DNA of 64,000 bases from Psychrilyobacter atlanticus DSM 19335 (GTDB lineage Bacteria > Fusobacteriota > Fusobacteriia > Fusobacteriales > Fusobacteriaceae), in assembly GCF_000426625.1 (NCBI RefSeq), contig NZ_KE384547.1, forward strand, positions 1,913,159 through 1,977,158, read 5' to 3'. Below, piece by piece: positions 54,277 through 62,358 of the stretch (position 1 is its first letter; the number at the start of each line of letters is the position of its first letter). Below the pieces are notes generated by a model. It had not been told where the DNA came from. It worked only from the letters and a program-made list of their open reading frames with translations, and did not search any database. The translations under genes were made by a program, and so were the position numbers.

Positions 54277-54299
54277 CTTTCCCCCTCCTAAAACAATTT

Positions 54300-55511
54300 C
54301 TAATTCGGGATTTTAACCCTCTCTTTATATACTGTCTTTTTCATATTTTCTTTTATTTCCACGGGATTATCTATGAGGGAATCTATACTAAAATATATAC
54401 TTCCTCCTACGCCTTCCACTCCTCTATTATATCTAACCTGATTTATCAGCTCATATGGATCTTTCCACCCTTTGGTGCCCACTTTGTAAGCTGCCTGACC
54501 AATATATAATTTTACATCGGTCCCTCTTACCTCATCAGCCCACCAATTAACCAGGGTATTATATTCAGCTGCCTTAAATCCCTGGTTCCAGTAGATCTGC
54601 GGCACGATATAATCTATCCATCCCCTGTCTATCCATTTTCTGGTATCTGCATAGAGGGTATCATAGTTCGTTATCCCAGCCCTGGTCTTCGATCCACTTT
54701 TATCTACATCATAGTTTCTCCATACACCGAAGGGACTGATACCAAATTGAACATTTGGTTTCTCCTTTTTTATCCTGCTATTTAAAGTTTTTATAAATTT
54801 ATCTACATTATCTCTTCTCCAGTCAGCCGCTATAGGAAAATATTTTCCATATTTTAAATATGTTTTCCAATCAGGCAGTTTTTCTCCTTTAACCGGGTAT
54901 GGATAAAAATAATCATCCATATGTACCCCATCTATATCATAGTTTTTTACCACTTCCATAATGTTATCTATACTGTAGTTCATAGCTTCTGGAATTCCGG
55001 GATTGTAATATAATTTGCCTCCATATCTAAATGTCCACTCTGGATTCAAAACAGCTGGGTGGTTACTCATAGGAACATCTTCTTTTTTCATAGTTACCCT
55101 GTATGGGTTGAACCATGCATGAAATTGCAAACCTCTTCTATGAGATTCTTCTACCATAAATTGCAACGGATCCCATCCTGGAGATGTTCCCTGTGTTCCT
55201 GTAAGGTATTTTGACCATGGTTCAAATGAAGATGGATAAAATGTATCAGCAGTAGGTCGGATTTGAACTACTACAGCATTCATATTCATTTCTACAGCCT
55301 GATCCAGTAATTTTATAAACTCCTTTTTTTGAGATCTCTCGGCGTTTTTACCTGTTCCCACAGTTTTAGGCCAGTTTATATTTACAACACTGGCTATCCA
55401 AACCCCTCTGAATTCCGGTCCTTCCCTTTCTTCTACTCTGTTGTCTCTCTTATCTATTCCGCTACATCCCACTAATATCAATAGGAATAATATACTGCAA
55501 ATTTTCTTCAT
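54300..55511 (-). CDS. GH10-like (GHL10/YngK, DUF187) lipoprotein glycosidase
   Basis: This is a lipoprotein of about 403 residues with lipobox LVGCSG. I place the start at ATG 55511, because the ribosome site AGGGAGGAG lies just before it; a TTG 21 bp upstream would put that site inside the gene. The GHL10 domain runs through most of the chain: EFRGVWIASVVNINWPK, NMNAVVVQIRPTADTFYPS, FHAWFNPYRV, YDIDGVHMDDYFYP and WIDYIVPQIYWN. The acidic HMDDY and QIYW positions are expected catalytic-region residues. Related proteins act on peptidoglycan or other envelope glycans, but the substrate is uncertain. Confidence 0.88.
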   Translation of the reverse strand: MKKICSILFLLILVGCSGIDKRDNRVEEREGPEFRGVWIASVVNINWPKTVGTGKNAERSQKKEFIKLLDQAVEMNMNAVVVQIRPTADTFYPSSFEPWSKYLTGTQGTSPGWDPLQFMVEESHRRGLQFHAWFNPYRVTMKKEDVPMSNHPAVLNPEWTFRYGGKLYYNPGIPEAMNYSIDNIMEVVKNYDIDGVHMDDYFYPYPVKGEKLPDWKTYLKYGKYFPIAADWRRDNVDKFIKTLNSRIKKEKPNVQFGISPFGVWRNYDVDKSGSKTRAGITNYDTLYADTRKWIDRGWIDYIVPQIYWNQGFKAAEYNTLVNWWADEVRGTDVKLYIGQAAYKVGTKGWKDPYELINQVRYNRGVEGVGGSIYFSIDSLIDNPVEIKENMKKTVYKERVKIPN

Positions 55512-55639
55512 TTTTTCTCTCTCCTCCCTCAATTTTCTATAACTTTTTATTGTCTTTTTACCTTACTGTTCATTACTATAAGTATTAGATTTTTTCAAGA
55601 AAAAGTCAAATTTAAAATAAAATTTCTATCCTAATAAAA

Positions 55640-55653
55640 GAGCAGGAGTTTAA
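55640..55653 (-). terminator. Distal arm of the ilvBNC terminator split by IS copy 3
   Basis: GAGCAGGAGTT (55640-55650), preceded on the left by AAAA (the T-run on the minus strand). Its partner AACTCCTGCTC is at 57112-57122. Target duplicate TAA at 55651-55653. Confidence 0.8.
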
Positions 55654-55661
55654 TAAACTGT

Positions 55662-55711
55662 AACCATGAAACTGGACACTTGAAAAAGAGTGTTAGTTTC
55701 ATGGTTTTTTT
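55662..55711 (+). terminator. Terminator built into the left end of the IS element
   Basis: AACCATGAAAC (55662-55672) pairs with GTTTCATGGTT (55696-55706), with further pairing inside, followed by T7. It stops external transcription from running into the transposase genes. The same structure is in copies 1 and 2. Confidence 0.75.
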
Positions 55712-55750
55712 GATACAATTTTTTAATAAGAGTTTAAAGGGGTGAATTAA

Positions 55751-56161
55751 ATGTCTAAAAAAATATTTTCAGATATAGAAGTTACTAAATTATCTAAAAA
55801 TAAAAATATTTCTAAAGTTTCAAATAAAGCTATTACATATACTTTTGAATTTAAAAAGAAATTTATTGAGGAATATAAAATGGGAAAGCCTCCGCGTATA
55901 ATTTTTGAGGAAGCTGGCTTTGATGTGGATATTTTAGGTATGAAAAGAGTTGAAACTTCCTCTAAACGTTGGAGGAGAGCTTTTAAAGATAATGGTGAAC
56001 TGGGTTTAATGGATTCCAGGAAAACATCTTCTGGAAGACCTCTGAAAAGAGAGTTAACAGATTTAGAAAAAATTAAACGTTTAGAAGCACAGATTGAATA
56101 TTTAAAAATAGAGAATGAATTTTTAAAAAAGTTAGACGAGATCGAAAGGGGGGATGCTTAA
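55751..56161 (+). CDS. IS3-family transposase OrfA, copy 3
   Basis: This 136-residue protein is identical to those of copies 1 and 2. The helix-turn-helix lies near residues 68-85 and a leucine-zipper-like helix near 105-130. The frame ends GDA then TAA at 56161. Near the end it contains TTA-AAA-AAG (56123-56131), and the heptamer A-AAA-AAG (56125-56131) is a classic -1 slippery site in the right phase. Confidence 0.9.
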   Translation: MSKKIFSDIEVTKLSKNKNISKVSNKAITYTFEFKKKFIEEYKMGKPPRIIFEEAGFDVDILGMKRVETSSKRWRRAFKDNGELGLMDSRKTSSGRPLKRELTDLEKIKRLEAQIEYLKIENEFLKKLDEIERGDA

Positions 56162-56211
56162 ATAAAACTGAGATTTTTGAAGCTATTAAATTAATAGTTA
56201 AAAGATATAAG

Positions 56212-57063
56212 TTGAAATCAAAAATTAAATTTCTATGTTTTCAAGCGGGGGTTTCCAGGTCTGGTTTTTACAACTATATTAATTCAGAAAAAAATAGAAA
56301 TAATAAAGAAGCTAAAGATTTAAACTCCAAAAGATTAATTCTAAAAGCTTTTAATAGAAGAGGTTTTAAGAAGGGCGCCCGAAGTATCAGGATGATTTTA
56401 GAGAATGAATTTGATACTATTTTTAATTTGAAAAAAATAAGAAGAATTATGAAAAAATACGAAATAATATGTCCTCACAGAAAACCGAACCCCTATAAAA
56501 ACATAGCTAAAGCAACTAAGGAACATTCGACTGTCCCTAATATATTGAAAAGAGAATTTAAACAAGAAGTTCCTAAAAAAGTTCTCCTAACTGATATCAG
56601 CTATCTAACTTATGGAATTGGAAAAAGAGCTTATCTTTCAACAATAAAAGATGGTAGTACTAATGAAGTATTAGCTCATGAGGTGTCTCATAGTCTTAGT
56701 ATTGATATTGCTTTAAACACGGTTAAGCGCTTAGTTAAAAGAAAGTTTAAACTCCATCCAGAGTGCATTATTCATTCGGATCAAGGCTTTCACTATACTA
56801 ATCCTAAGTTTCAAAGATTAGTGAAATCAAAGAAAATTATCCAATCAATGTCGCGAAAAGGTAACTGTTGGGATAATGCTCCTATGGAGTCATTCTTTGG
56901 ACATATGAAAGATGAAATAAATTTAAAGCCCTTAAAAACATTAGATGATGTAAAGAAAGAAGTATCTAAATATATGAATTATTACAATAACCATAGGTAT
57001 CAATGGAACTTAAAAAAGATGACTCCTGTGCAATACAGAAATCATCTTTTAACAGTATCTTAA
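56212..57063 (+). CDS. IS3-family transposase OrfB, copy 3 (made by -1 frameshift)
   Basis: This 283-residue catalytic part has an N-terminal HTH_21-like region (SRSGFYNYI, GARSIRMIL) and an rve core with D (LTDISYL), D (HSDQGFHYT) and E (APMESFFG), then WNLKKMTPVQYR at the C-terminus. The separate start is only TTG 56212 without a good ribosome site. The frame is open upstream to the slippery site, reading KKVRRDRKGGCLNK, so an OrfAB fusion after a -1 shift at 56125-56131 is expected, as known for IS3 elements. Confidence 0.92.
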   Translation: MKSKIKFLCFQAGVSRSGFYNYINSEKNRNNKEAKDLNSKRLILKAFNRRGFKKGARSIRMILENEFDTIFNLKKIRRIMKKYEIICPHRKPNPYKNIAKATKEHSTVPNILKREFKQEVPKKVLLTDISYLTYGIGKRAYLSTIKDGSTNEVLAHEVSHSLSIDIALNTVKRLVKRKFKLHPECIIHSDQGFHYTNPKFQRLVKSKKIIQSMSRKGNCWDNAPMESFFGHMKDEINLKPLKTLDDVKKEVSKYMNYYNNHRYQWNLKKMTPVQYRNHLLTVS

Positions 57064-57106
57064 CCATACCTTTTTTTAAAGTGTCCTTGACAAAGGGTAC
57101 AGTTTA

Positions 57107-57122
57107 TAAATAACTCCTGCTC
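57107..57122 (-). terminator. Proximal arm of the ilvBNC terminator split by IS copy 3
   Basis: Target duplicate TAA (57107-57109) and AACTCCTGCTC (57112-57122), which pairs with GAGCAGGAGTT at 55640-55650. The operon has therefore lost its own terminator. Confidence 0.75.
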
Positions 57123-57134
57123 CTAATAGATTCC

Positions 57135-58094
57135 TTATTTTGAAAATACCATCTTTCTCATTTTTGATCCTACTTCCTCTATCTTAGAGTCAGAATACTG
57201 AGATCTTTCTGCATTCATAAATTTATATCCATTTTCTGTTTCCTCTATGAAGTCTTTGGCAAATTTTCCATTTTGGATATCTGCTAAAACTCCTCTCATC
57301 GCTTCCTTACTTTCCTTTGTAATTATCTTTTTACCAGTTATATAGTCTCCATATTCAGCGGTATTTGAAATAGAATCTCTCATTGCCGCAAACCCTTTTT
57401 CATATACTAAATCTATTATTAACTTCATCTCATGAACACATTCAAAATATGCCACCTCAGGATTATATCCTGCTTCTACTAAAGTATCAAATCCAGCCTG
57501 CATCAATTCCGTAACTCCTCCACACAGTACTGCCTGCTCTCCAAATAGATCAGTTTCAGTTTCCTCTTGGAATGTAGTTTCTATTACTCCAACTTTTCTC
57601 CCCACACCATTTGCCCAGGCATATGCTGCCTCTTTCGTATCTCCAGTTACATCATTGTGTATTGCTGCCAAACAAGGAACCCCATGTCCACCTTCAAATA
57701 TCTCCCTTACCATATGTCCTGGTCCCTTAGGAGCAACCATAAATACATTTATACCTTCTCTTGGTGTAATTCTTTCATAATGAATATTAAATCCATGTGC
57801 AAATCCCAAATAAGCTCCGTCTTTTAAATTTTCTTCAATTTCAGATCTATATAGTTCTGGTTGAGCTTCATCTGGAGCTAAGATCATTACTACATCAGCA
57901 CCTTTTACAGCTTCTCCTATCATCGCTACTTTTACTCCGTCATTTTCAGCTTTTCCCCATGATTTTGAGCCCTCTCTAAGACCTACAGTTACATCCATTC
58001 CTAGGTCATGAAGATTTAATGCATGTGCATGTCCCTGACTCCCATAACCAACTACCGTTAATTTCTTTCCCTCTAAAAATCTTAGTTCTTTCAT
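57135..58094 (-). CDS. ilvC: Ketol-acid reductoisomerase (class I)
   Basis: IlvC isomerises and reduces acetolactate or acetohydroxybutyrate in branched-chain amino acid synthesis, using NAD(P)H and Mg. Its 319 residues are slightly short at the N-terminus. It has the Rossmann motif VVGYGSQGHAHALNLHDLG near residue 15, the cofactor loop LREGSKSW, APKGPGHMVR, and metal-binding ETETDLFGEQAVLCGG and CVHEMKLIIDL. It is the third gene of ilvB-ilvN-ilvC, 18 bp after ilvN. Its 3' terminator has been split by IS copy 3. Confidence 0.95.
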   Translation of the reverse strand: MKELRFLEGKKLTVVGYGSQGHAHALNLHDLGMDVTVGLREGSKSWGKAENDGVKVAMIGEAVKGADVVMILAPDEAQPELYRSEIEENLKDGAYLGFAHGFNIHYERITPREGINVFMVAPKGPGHMVREIFEGGHGVPCLAAIHNDVTGDTKEAAYAWANGVGRKVGVIETTFQEETETDLFGEQAVLCGGVTELMQAGFDTLVEAGYNPEVAYFECVHEMKLIIDLVYEKGFAAMRDSISNTAEYGDYITGKKIITKESKEAMRGVLADIQNGKFAKDFIEETENGYKFMNAERSQYSDSKIEEVGSKMRKMVFSK

Positions 58095-58112
58095 CTTTTT
58101 ACCTCCTAAAGT

Positions 58113-58592
58113 TTAAATTCCTCTGTGCATAGCACTTATTCCAGTTCTAGCTGATTCCAATATTCCAAACTTATCCATGACACCTATCAATCCTTCTACT
58201 TTATTTGAATCTCCAGTAAGCTCTATAATGAGTGCTTCATGGGAAATATCTATAATTTTAGCTCTGTAAATCTCGACTATTTTTATTATTTCTAAACGAT
58301 TTTCAGAATCTGACTTAACCTTTATTAACGCCAACTCTCTTTTTACTACCTTTTTTTCATCCAAAATTTGTACTTTTACTACATCTATAAGTTTAGCTAC
58401 TTGTCTTTTGACCTGTTCAACAAAACTTTCATCTCCAATGACTGTGATTGTCATCCTAAAATGCTCCTTTTTTTCACTCACTCCGCAAGTTATTCCATCT
58501 ATATTAAATCCCCTCTTTGAGAATAATCCTGAGACCTTAGATAATATCCCCGGTCTATTTCTCATGATCACTAAAATTTGGTATTTCTTCAT
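58113..58592 (-). CDS. ilvN: Acetolactate synthase small (regulatory) subunit
   Basis: This 159-residue protein carries an N-terminal ACT domain (ILVIMRNRPGILSKVSGLFSKRGFNIDGITCG, residues 5-38) and the C-terminal ALS_ss_C part. It activates the large subunit and mediates valine feedback inhibition. It overlaps the ilvB stop by 4 bp (ATGA), so the two are translated together. Length and motifs are normal. Confidence 0.95.
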   Translation of the reverse strand: MKKYQILVIMRNRPGILSKVSGLFSKRGFNIDGITCGVSEKKEHFRMTITVIGDESFVEQVKRQVAKLIDVVKVQILDEKKVVKRELALIKVKSDSENRLEIIKIVEIYRAKIIDISHEALIIELTGDSNKVEGLIGVMDKFGILESARTGISAMHRGI

Positions 58593-60298
58593 AACTCCTC
58601 CTTGGACATAATCATCTCATCTACCGATTTCCCTCCAGGTATCATAGGAAACACATTTTCCTCCTTAGACACAATACAGTTAACTAGAGCTGATCTTTTT
58701 TTAGAAAATATTTCTCCCAAAAGTTTATCTAACTCTACAGGAGTCTCTGCAAGATAAGAATCTATTCCATATGCCCGGCCCAGCATTACAAAATCAGGAT
58801 TCTTTTCTAATTTTACAAAGGAATGTCTTTTTTCATAAAAAACCTCCTGTAGTTGTTTTACCATTCCTAAAAATGAGTTATTTACAATGATTATTTTTAT
58901 ATCTAATTTATATTCAGAGATCGTCATAAGTTCTTGTGAATTCATTTGAAATCCTCCGTCTCCTAATATGGCTATAACCTCTCTATTAGGATTCGCTAAT
59001 TTTGCTCCTATAGCTGCCGGCAGTCCAAATCCCATGGTCCCTGCTCCCCCTGAAGTTATGATACTGTTAATCCTATTAAAATTATAATATTGTGCAGTCC
59101 ACATCTGATGCTGCCCCACGTCTGTACATACAATCGCTTCTCCCTTGGTTAGTTCACTTATTTTAGAAATCAAGTATTGCGGCAATATATAATCTGTCGA
59201 AAAATTCCTATCCAACGGGTATTTTTTCTTGAGTTCCATTACCCTGTTCATCCAAACTTTATTTTCTCCCTCTGCTTTATATTTTAAGAGAGCTTTTAGG
59301 ACTAAATTTACATCTCCAACTATATGAAGGTCAGCACGTTTATTTTTATCTATCTCTGCCTCATCTATATCTACATGGATTATTTTTGCATCTTTACAAA
59401 ACCTGTGGATATTTCCTGTTACTCTATTATCAAATCTCATTCCTAAGGCTATTATAAGATCTGCTTCATCTGCAGCATAGTTCGCATAGGCTGTCCCATG
59501 CATCCCCAGCATATGAAGGTTATATCTATCTTCTGCCGGAAGGATACCTAATCCTAAAAGAGTAGTTGCTACCGGTATATCAAACTTTTTAGAAAATTTT
59601 CTCAGTTCTTTAGAAGAGTTCGATTTCATCACTCCATTTCCAGCCAAAATAACCGGTCTTTTACTTTTTCTTATCATCTCTATAAACTCATCTGTTTCAT
59701 TTTTTTTTGGTTTTTCATAGATATATTTATACTCTGAAACTGTATTATATTCACTGCTACAACTATTCTGAAAGTTGTCATAGCTCATCTTACTCGTCTG
59801 AATATCCTTTGGAATATCTATAAGTACTGGTCCCGGTCTCCCATTTTCTGTTAAATAAATTGCTTCTCTCAAAAGATCAGATAATTCTTCTATTGATCGC
59901 ACAAGGTAATTATGCTTTGTGATGGAATCTGTTACCCCTGTTATATCCAACTCTTGAAAGGCATCTGTCCCCAAATTATTAACAGATACCTGTCCTGTAA
60001 TAACGAGCATAGGTGTAGAATCCATATAAGCCGTCATTAAGCCAGAAACTGTATTAGCCGCTCCAGGTCCCGAAGTAACTATACAAACTCCTGTTTTACC
60101 ACTGCACCTGGCATATCCATCAGCTGCATGAGCTGCTCCCTGCTCGTGCCTAGTTAAAATATGATCTATCTTTTCTCTATAAGAATGAAGAGCATCATAG
60201 ATAGGAAGTACCGATCCACCTGGATACCCAAATACTGTGTTTAAATCATGCTCTTGCAGAATTTCTAAAATTATTTCTGCACCATTTATCTCTCTCAT
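58589..60298 (-). CDS. ilvB: Acetolactate synthase large (catalytic) subunit
   Basis: This TPP/FAD enzyme makes acetolactate from pyruvate, the first step to valine and leucine (and the isoleucine branch). It has GYPGGSVLPIYDAL near residue 24, HEQGAAHAADGYARCSG (catalytic Glu), the FAD-region MLGMHGTAYANYAAD, and the TPP motif GDGGFQMNSQELMTISEYKLDIKIIIVNN. From ATG 60298 it is 569 residues, the usual length. That ATG follows GGGGGTGAGG, whereas the TTG 15 bp upstream lies inside the ribosome site. Expression is likely attenuated by the leader peptide and terminator upstream. Confidence 0.95.
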   Translation of the reverse strand: MREINGAEIILEILQEHDLNTVFGYPGGSVLPIYDALHSYREKIDHILTRHEQGAAHAADGYARCSGKTGVCIVTSGPGAANTVSGLMTAYMDSTPMLVITGQVSVNNLGTDAFQELDITGVTDSITKHNYLVRSIEELSDLLREAIYLTENGRPGPVLIDIPKDIQTSKMSYDNFQNSCSSEYNTVSEYKYIYEKPKKNETDEFIEMIRKSKRPVILAGNGVMKSNSSKELRKFSKKFDIPVATTLLGLGILPAEDRYNLHMLGMHGTAYANYAADEADLIIALGMRFDNRVTGNIHRFCKDAKIIHVDIDEAEIDKNKRADLHIVGDVNLVLKALLKYKAEGENKVWMNRVMELKKKYPLDRNFSTDYILPQYLISKISELTKGEAIVCTDVGQHQMWTAQYYNFNRINSIITSGGAGTMGFGLPAAIGAKLANPNREVIAILGDGGFQMNSQELMTISEYKLDIKIIIVNNSFLGMVKQLQEVFYEKRHSFVKLEKNPDFVMLGRAYGIDSYLAETPVELDKLLGEIFSKKRSALVNCIVSKEENVFPMIPGGKSVDEMIMSKEEL

Positions 60299-60350
60299 TA
60301 ACCTCACCCCCAATAATTTTCTAATATTATTTTTACCTATATCAAGTTAT

Positions 60351-60378
60351 AAAAAAAAGCAGCTATAATTATAGCTGC
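60351..60378 (-). terminator. Attenuator terminator upstream of ilvB (segments 3:4)
   Basis: On the minus strand GCAGCTAT-AATT-ATAGCTGC is a perfect 8-bp stem followed by T8 (60351-60358), 53 bp before the ilvB start. Its first arm can also pair with segment 2 (GGCTGC at 60434-60439), so two exclusive folds are possible. Confidence 0.85.
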
Positions 60379-60426
60379 CTAATCTAGAAAAAAGTTTACA
60401 TATCTTCTACATTTATTTATTTTTAT

Positions 60427-60455
60427 AAAAAAAGCAGCCAATAACATTAGCTACC
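60427..60455 (-). terminator. Upstream hairpin of the ilv leader (segments 1:2)
   Basis: On the minus strand GUAGCUAAU-GUU-AUUGGCUGC is a 9-bp stem with two G-U pairs, followed by T7. It is the first hairpin after the leader peptide, and segment 2 (AUUGGCUGC) can pair with segment 3 of the terminator instead. Confidence 0.65.
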
Positions 60456-60526
60456 ACCTATAAATTATACTTTTAACTATTCTAAAATAAAGTTTTTCAC
60501 TCTAAAAGCATATAATTTTCCTAATA

Positions 60527-60622
60527 TTATTTTTCAAATCTATTCAATTGATTGCGGTTTAAGTCCAATAAGACTAGCAGCAATAATAATAAATTCATAA
60601 ATAAAACTTTAGTTAAAATCAT
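60527..60622 (-). CDS. Leu-rich leader peptide of the ilvBNC operon
   Basis: This is a 31-codon open frame with ATG 60622 behind GAGGAGGAAGAGAAT. Residues 11-16 are six consecutive Leu codons, followed by Val17, Leu18, Leu19, Asp20 and Leu21; in all 9 of 11 residues are Leu. It ends before two hairpins and ilvB and has a near-consensus promoter (60655-60683). This is a textbook ilv/leu attenuation peptide: leucine shortage stalls the ribosome and should favour the antiterminator. The peptide is too short and repetitive to be an enzyme. Confidence 0.82.
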   Translation of the reverse strand: MILTKVLFMNLLLLLLVLLDLNRNQLNRFEK

Positions 60623-60654
60623 ATTCTCTTCCTCCTCTTTTGTAATTAAGAAAG

Positions 60655-60683
60655 ATAATACCAGTTATTTTTTTTTATGTCAA
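60655..60683 (-). promoter_or_regulatory. Promoter of the ilvBNC leader
   Basis: On the minus strand TTGACA (60678-60683), exactly 17 bp of spacer, then TATTAT (60655-60660); near-consensus. The start of transcription should be about 25 bp before the leader peptide. Confidence 0.8.
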
Positions 60684-60834
60684 CACTTTTTTGTATAAAA
60701 ATAAAAACTTTCAAACCAATTAAATAAACATTACTTAATTTAACCTTTTATTTCATTGATTAATGATAATTCTAATATCTTTTATTTTAGTGTATAATAA
60801 TAGATATTAAAAAATTATTTAAGGAGGTTTATTT

Positions 60835-61098
60835 ATGAAAATTAAACCAATTGGAAATAGAATATTAGTAGAACCTTTAAAGGCTGAAGAAAAAACTTTT
60901 AGCGGTATCATCCTGCCAAGTTCTGGGGAAGCTAAGTCTTCTAATATGGGAGTTGTTGTTGCACTTGGAAATATTAATGATGAGATCAACCTAGGGGATA
61001 AGGTGTTTTTCAAACCTCATTCTGGGATAGAAATACCTGATTCAGACAAGACTTTTCTCATCTTAGAAGTAGAAGAAATCCTAGCCGTAATAGGGTAA
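60835..61098 (+). CDS. groES: Co-chaperonin GroES, not followed by groEL
   Basis: This 87-residue protein has the GroES fold signature: start KIKPIGNRILVEPL, mobile-loop region EEKTFSGIILPSSGEAKSSNMGVVVALG and C-terminal ILEVEEILAVIG. It would cap GroEL. Unusually, no groEL follows: a terminator comes directly (61097-61134), then argG on the other strand. No CIRCE element is visible upstream, only a TATAAT box at 60793-60798. It is either a second groES or the genome has split the pair. The ATG at 60835 follows AAGGAGGTTTATTT. Confidence 0.88.
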   Translation: MKIKPIGNRILVEPLKAEEKTFSGIILPSSGEAKSSNMGVVVALGNINDEINLGDKVFFKPHSGIEIPDSDKTFLILEVEEILAVIG

Positions 61099-61134
61099 AA
61101 AAAATGGAAGAGATCAATCTCTTCCATTTTTTTT
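61097..61134. terminator. Bidirectional terminator between groES and argG
   Basis: AAAAAAATGGAAGAGA-TCAA-TCTCTTCCATTTTTTT, a 16-bp stem. Confidence 0.87.
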
Positions 61135-61138
61135 ATCT

Positions 61139-62332
61139 CTATCCTTTCATGGCTCTGATCTTACTTGGAAGGGAGAATAATTTAATAAACCCTTCAGCAT
61201 CGTGATGATCGTATAGATCACTGGCTCCAAAAGATGAGATACCCTCATCATAAAGAACATTAGGAGATATTCTTCCTGCTACCTTTATATTCCCCTTATA
61301 TAATTTAAGTTTTATCGTTCCAGTCACTACTTTGGAAACCTCATCTATAAATGCATCCATTCCCTCTTTTAAAGGCGTAAACCATAAACCATTATAAACT
61401 AACTCTCCATATTTCTGCCCTATGTTTTTCTTAAAAGCCTGTGTTTCCTTATCCAAACATATACTCTCCAATTCTTTTATAGCTTTATATAGCACAGTCC
61501 CACCAGGAGTTTCATAGATCCCTCTAGATTTCATCCCAACAAGTCTGTTTTCTACAATATCTACTACTCCTACACCATGTTCACCGGCTATTTCATTTAA
61601 TTTCATCAAAAGGTTAGCGGCAGATAATTTTTCCCCGTCTACACTTACCGGTATTCCTGATTCAAAACCTATCTCCACATACTCAGCTTGATCCTTAGCA
61701 TCCTCCAAAGATTTTACCATCATATACAGGTCATCCTTATGCTCATTTTCTAAAAATTCTATATCTCCACCTTCATGACTTATATGCCAAAGATTCTGGT
61801 CTCTTGAGTAGATCTTTTCTTTTGTCACAGAGAGTTCAATCCCTTTCGATTCAGCATAGTCTATGGCATCTTCTCTTGATTTAATATCCCATTCTCTCCA
61901 AGGAGCAATTATCTTTATAGCAGGGTCTATAGAAGCTATTCCAACTTCAAATCTTACTTGGTCATTCCCCTTCCCGGTACACCCATGACAAATATATGCA
62001 GCCCCTTCTTTCTGTGCAACTTCTACTAATTTCTTAGCTATAAGTGGTCTTGCAAATGCTGTTCCAAGTAGATAACTATCTTCGTATATAGCTCCTGCTT
62101 TCAGACCTTTAAAAGCATATTCACCGACAAATTCTTCAGCTACATTTTCAACATAAATTTTAGAAGCTCCAGATTCAATAGCTTTTACCTTTACATCTTC
62201 CATATTATCTTCCTGCCCTAAATTAACACAAACTGCTATCACTTCTAAATCATAATTTTCCTTTAACCAGGGTACTATTATAGATGTATCTAATCCCCCT
62301 GAATACGCTAATACTACTTTTTCTTTTTTCAT
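61139..62332 (-). CDS. argG: Argininosuccinate synthase
   Basis: ArgG joins citrulline and aspartate using ATP in arginine synthesis. Its 397 residues are complete: P-loop [17 protein letters not shown] (residues 6-22), [15 protein letters not shown] near 115, [15 protein letters not shown] near 175 and the C-terminal tetramer segment. It lies 26 bp after argF on the same strand, suggesting one transcript. The ATG at 62332 follows a TAGGGGGAATATAA site. Confidence 0.96.
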   Translation of the reverse strand: MKKEKVVLAYSGGLDTSIIVPWLKENYDLEVIAVCVNLGQEDNMEDVKVKAIESGASKIYVENVAEEFVGEYAFKGLKAGAIYEDSYLLGTAFARPLIAKKLVEVAQKEGAAYICHGCTGKGNDQVRFEVGIASIDPAIKIIAPWREWDIKSREDAIDYAESKGIELSVTKEKIYSRDQNLWHISHEGGDIEFLENEHKDDLYMMVKSLEDAKDQAEYVEIGFESGIPVSVDGEKLSAANLLMKLNEIAGEHGVGVVDIVENRLVGMKSRGIYETPGGTVLYKAIKELESICLDKETQAFKKNIGQKYGELVYNGLWFTPLKEGMDAFIDEVSKVVTGTIKLKLYKGNIKVAGRISPNVLYDEGISSFGASDLYDHHDAEGFIKLFSLPSKIRAMKG

Positions 62333-62358
62333 TTATATTCCCCCTAAATTAATTTTTT

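Larger units (their letters stand above)
55654..57106 (+). mobile_element. IS3-family insertion sequence, copy 3 (1453 bp)
   Basis: Same 1453-bp element in the plus orientation, flanked by the 3-bp duplication TAA (55651-55653 and 57107-57109). The ends read TAAACTGTAACC and GGGTACAGTTTA. It splits the ilvC-side terminator. Its own left end contains a terminator (55662-55711) facing inward. Confidence 0.93.
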
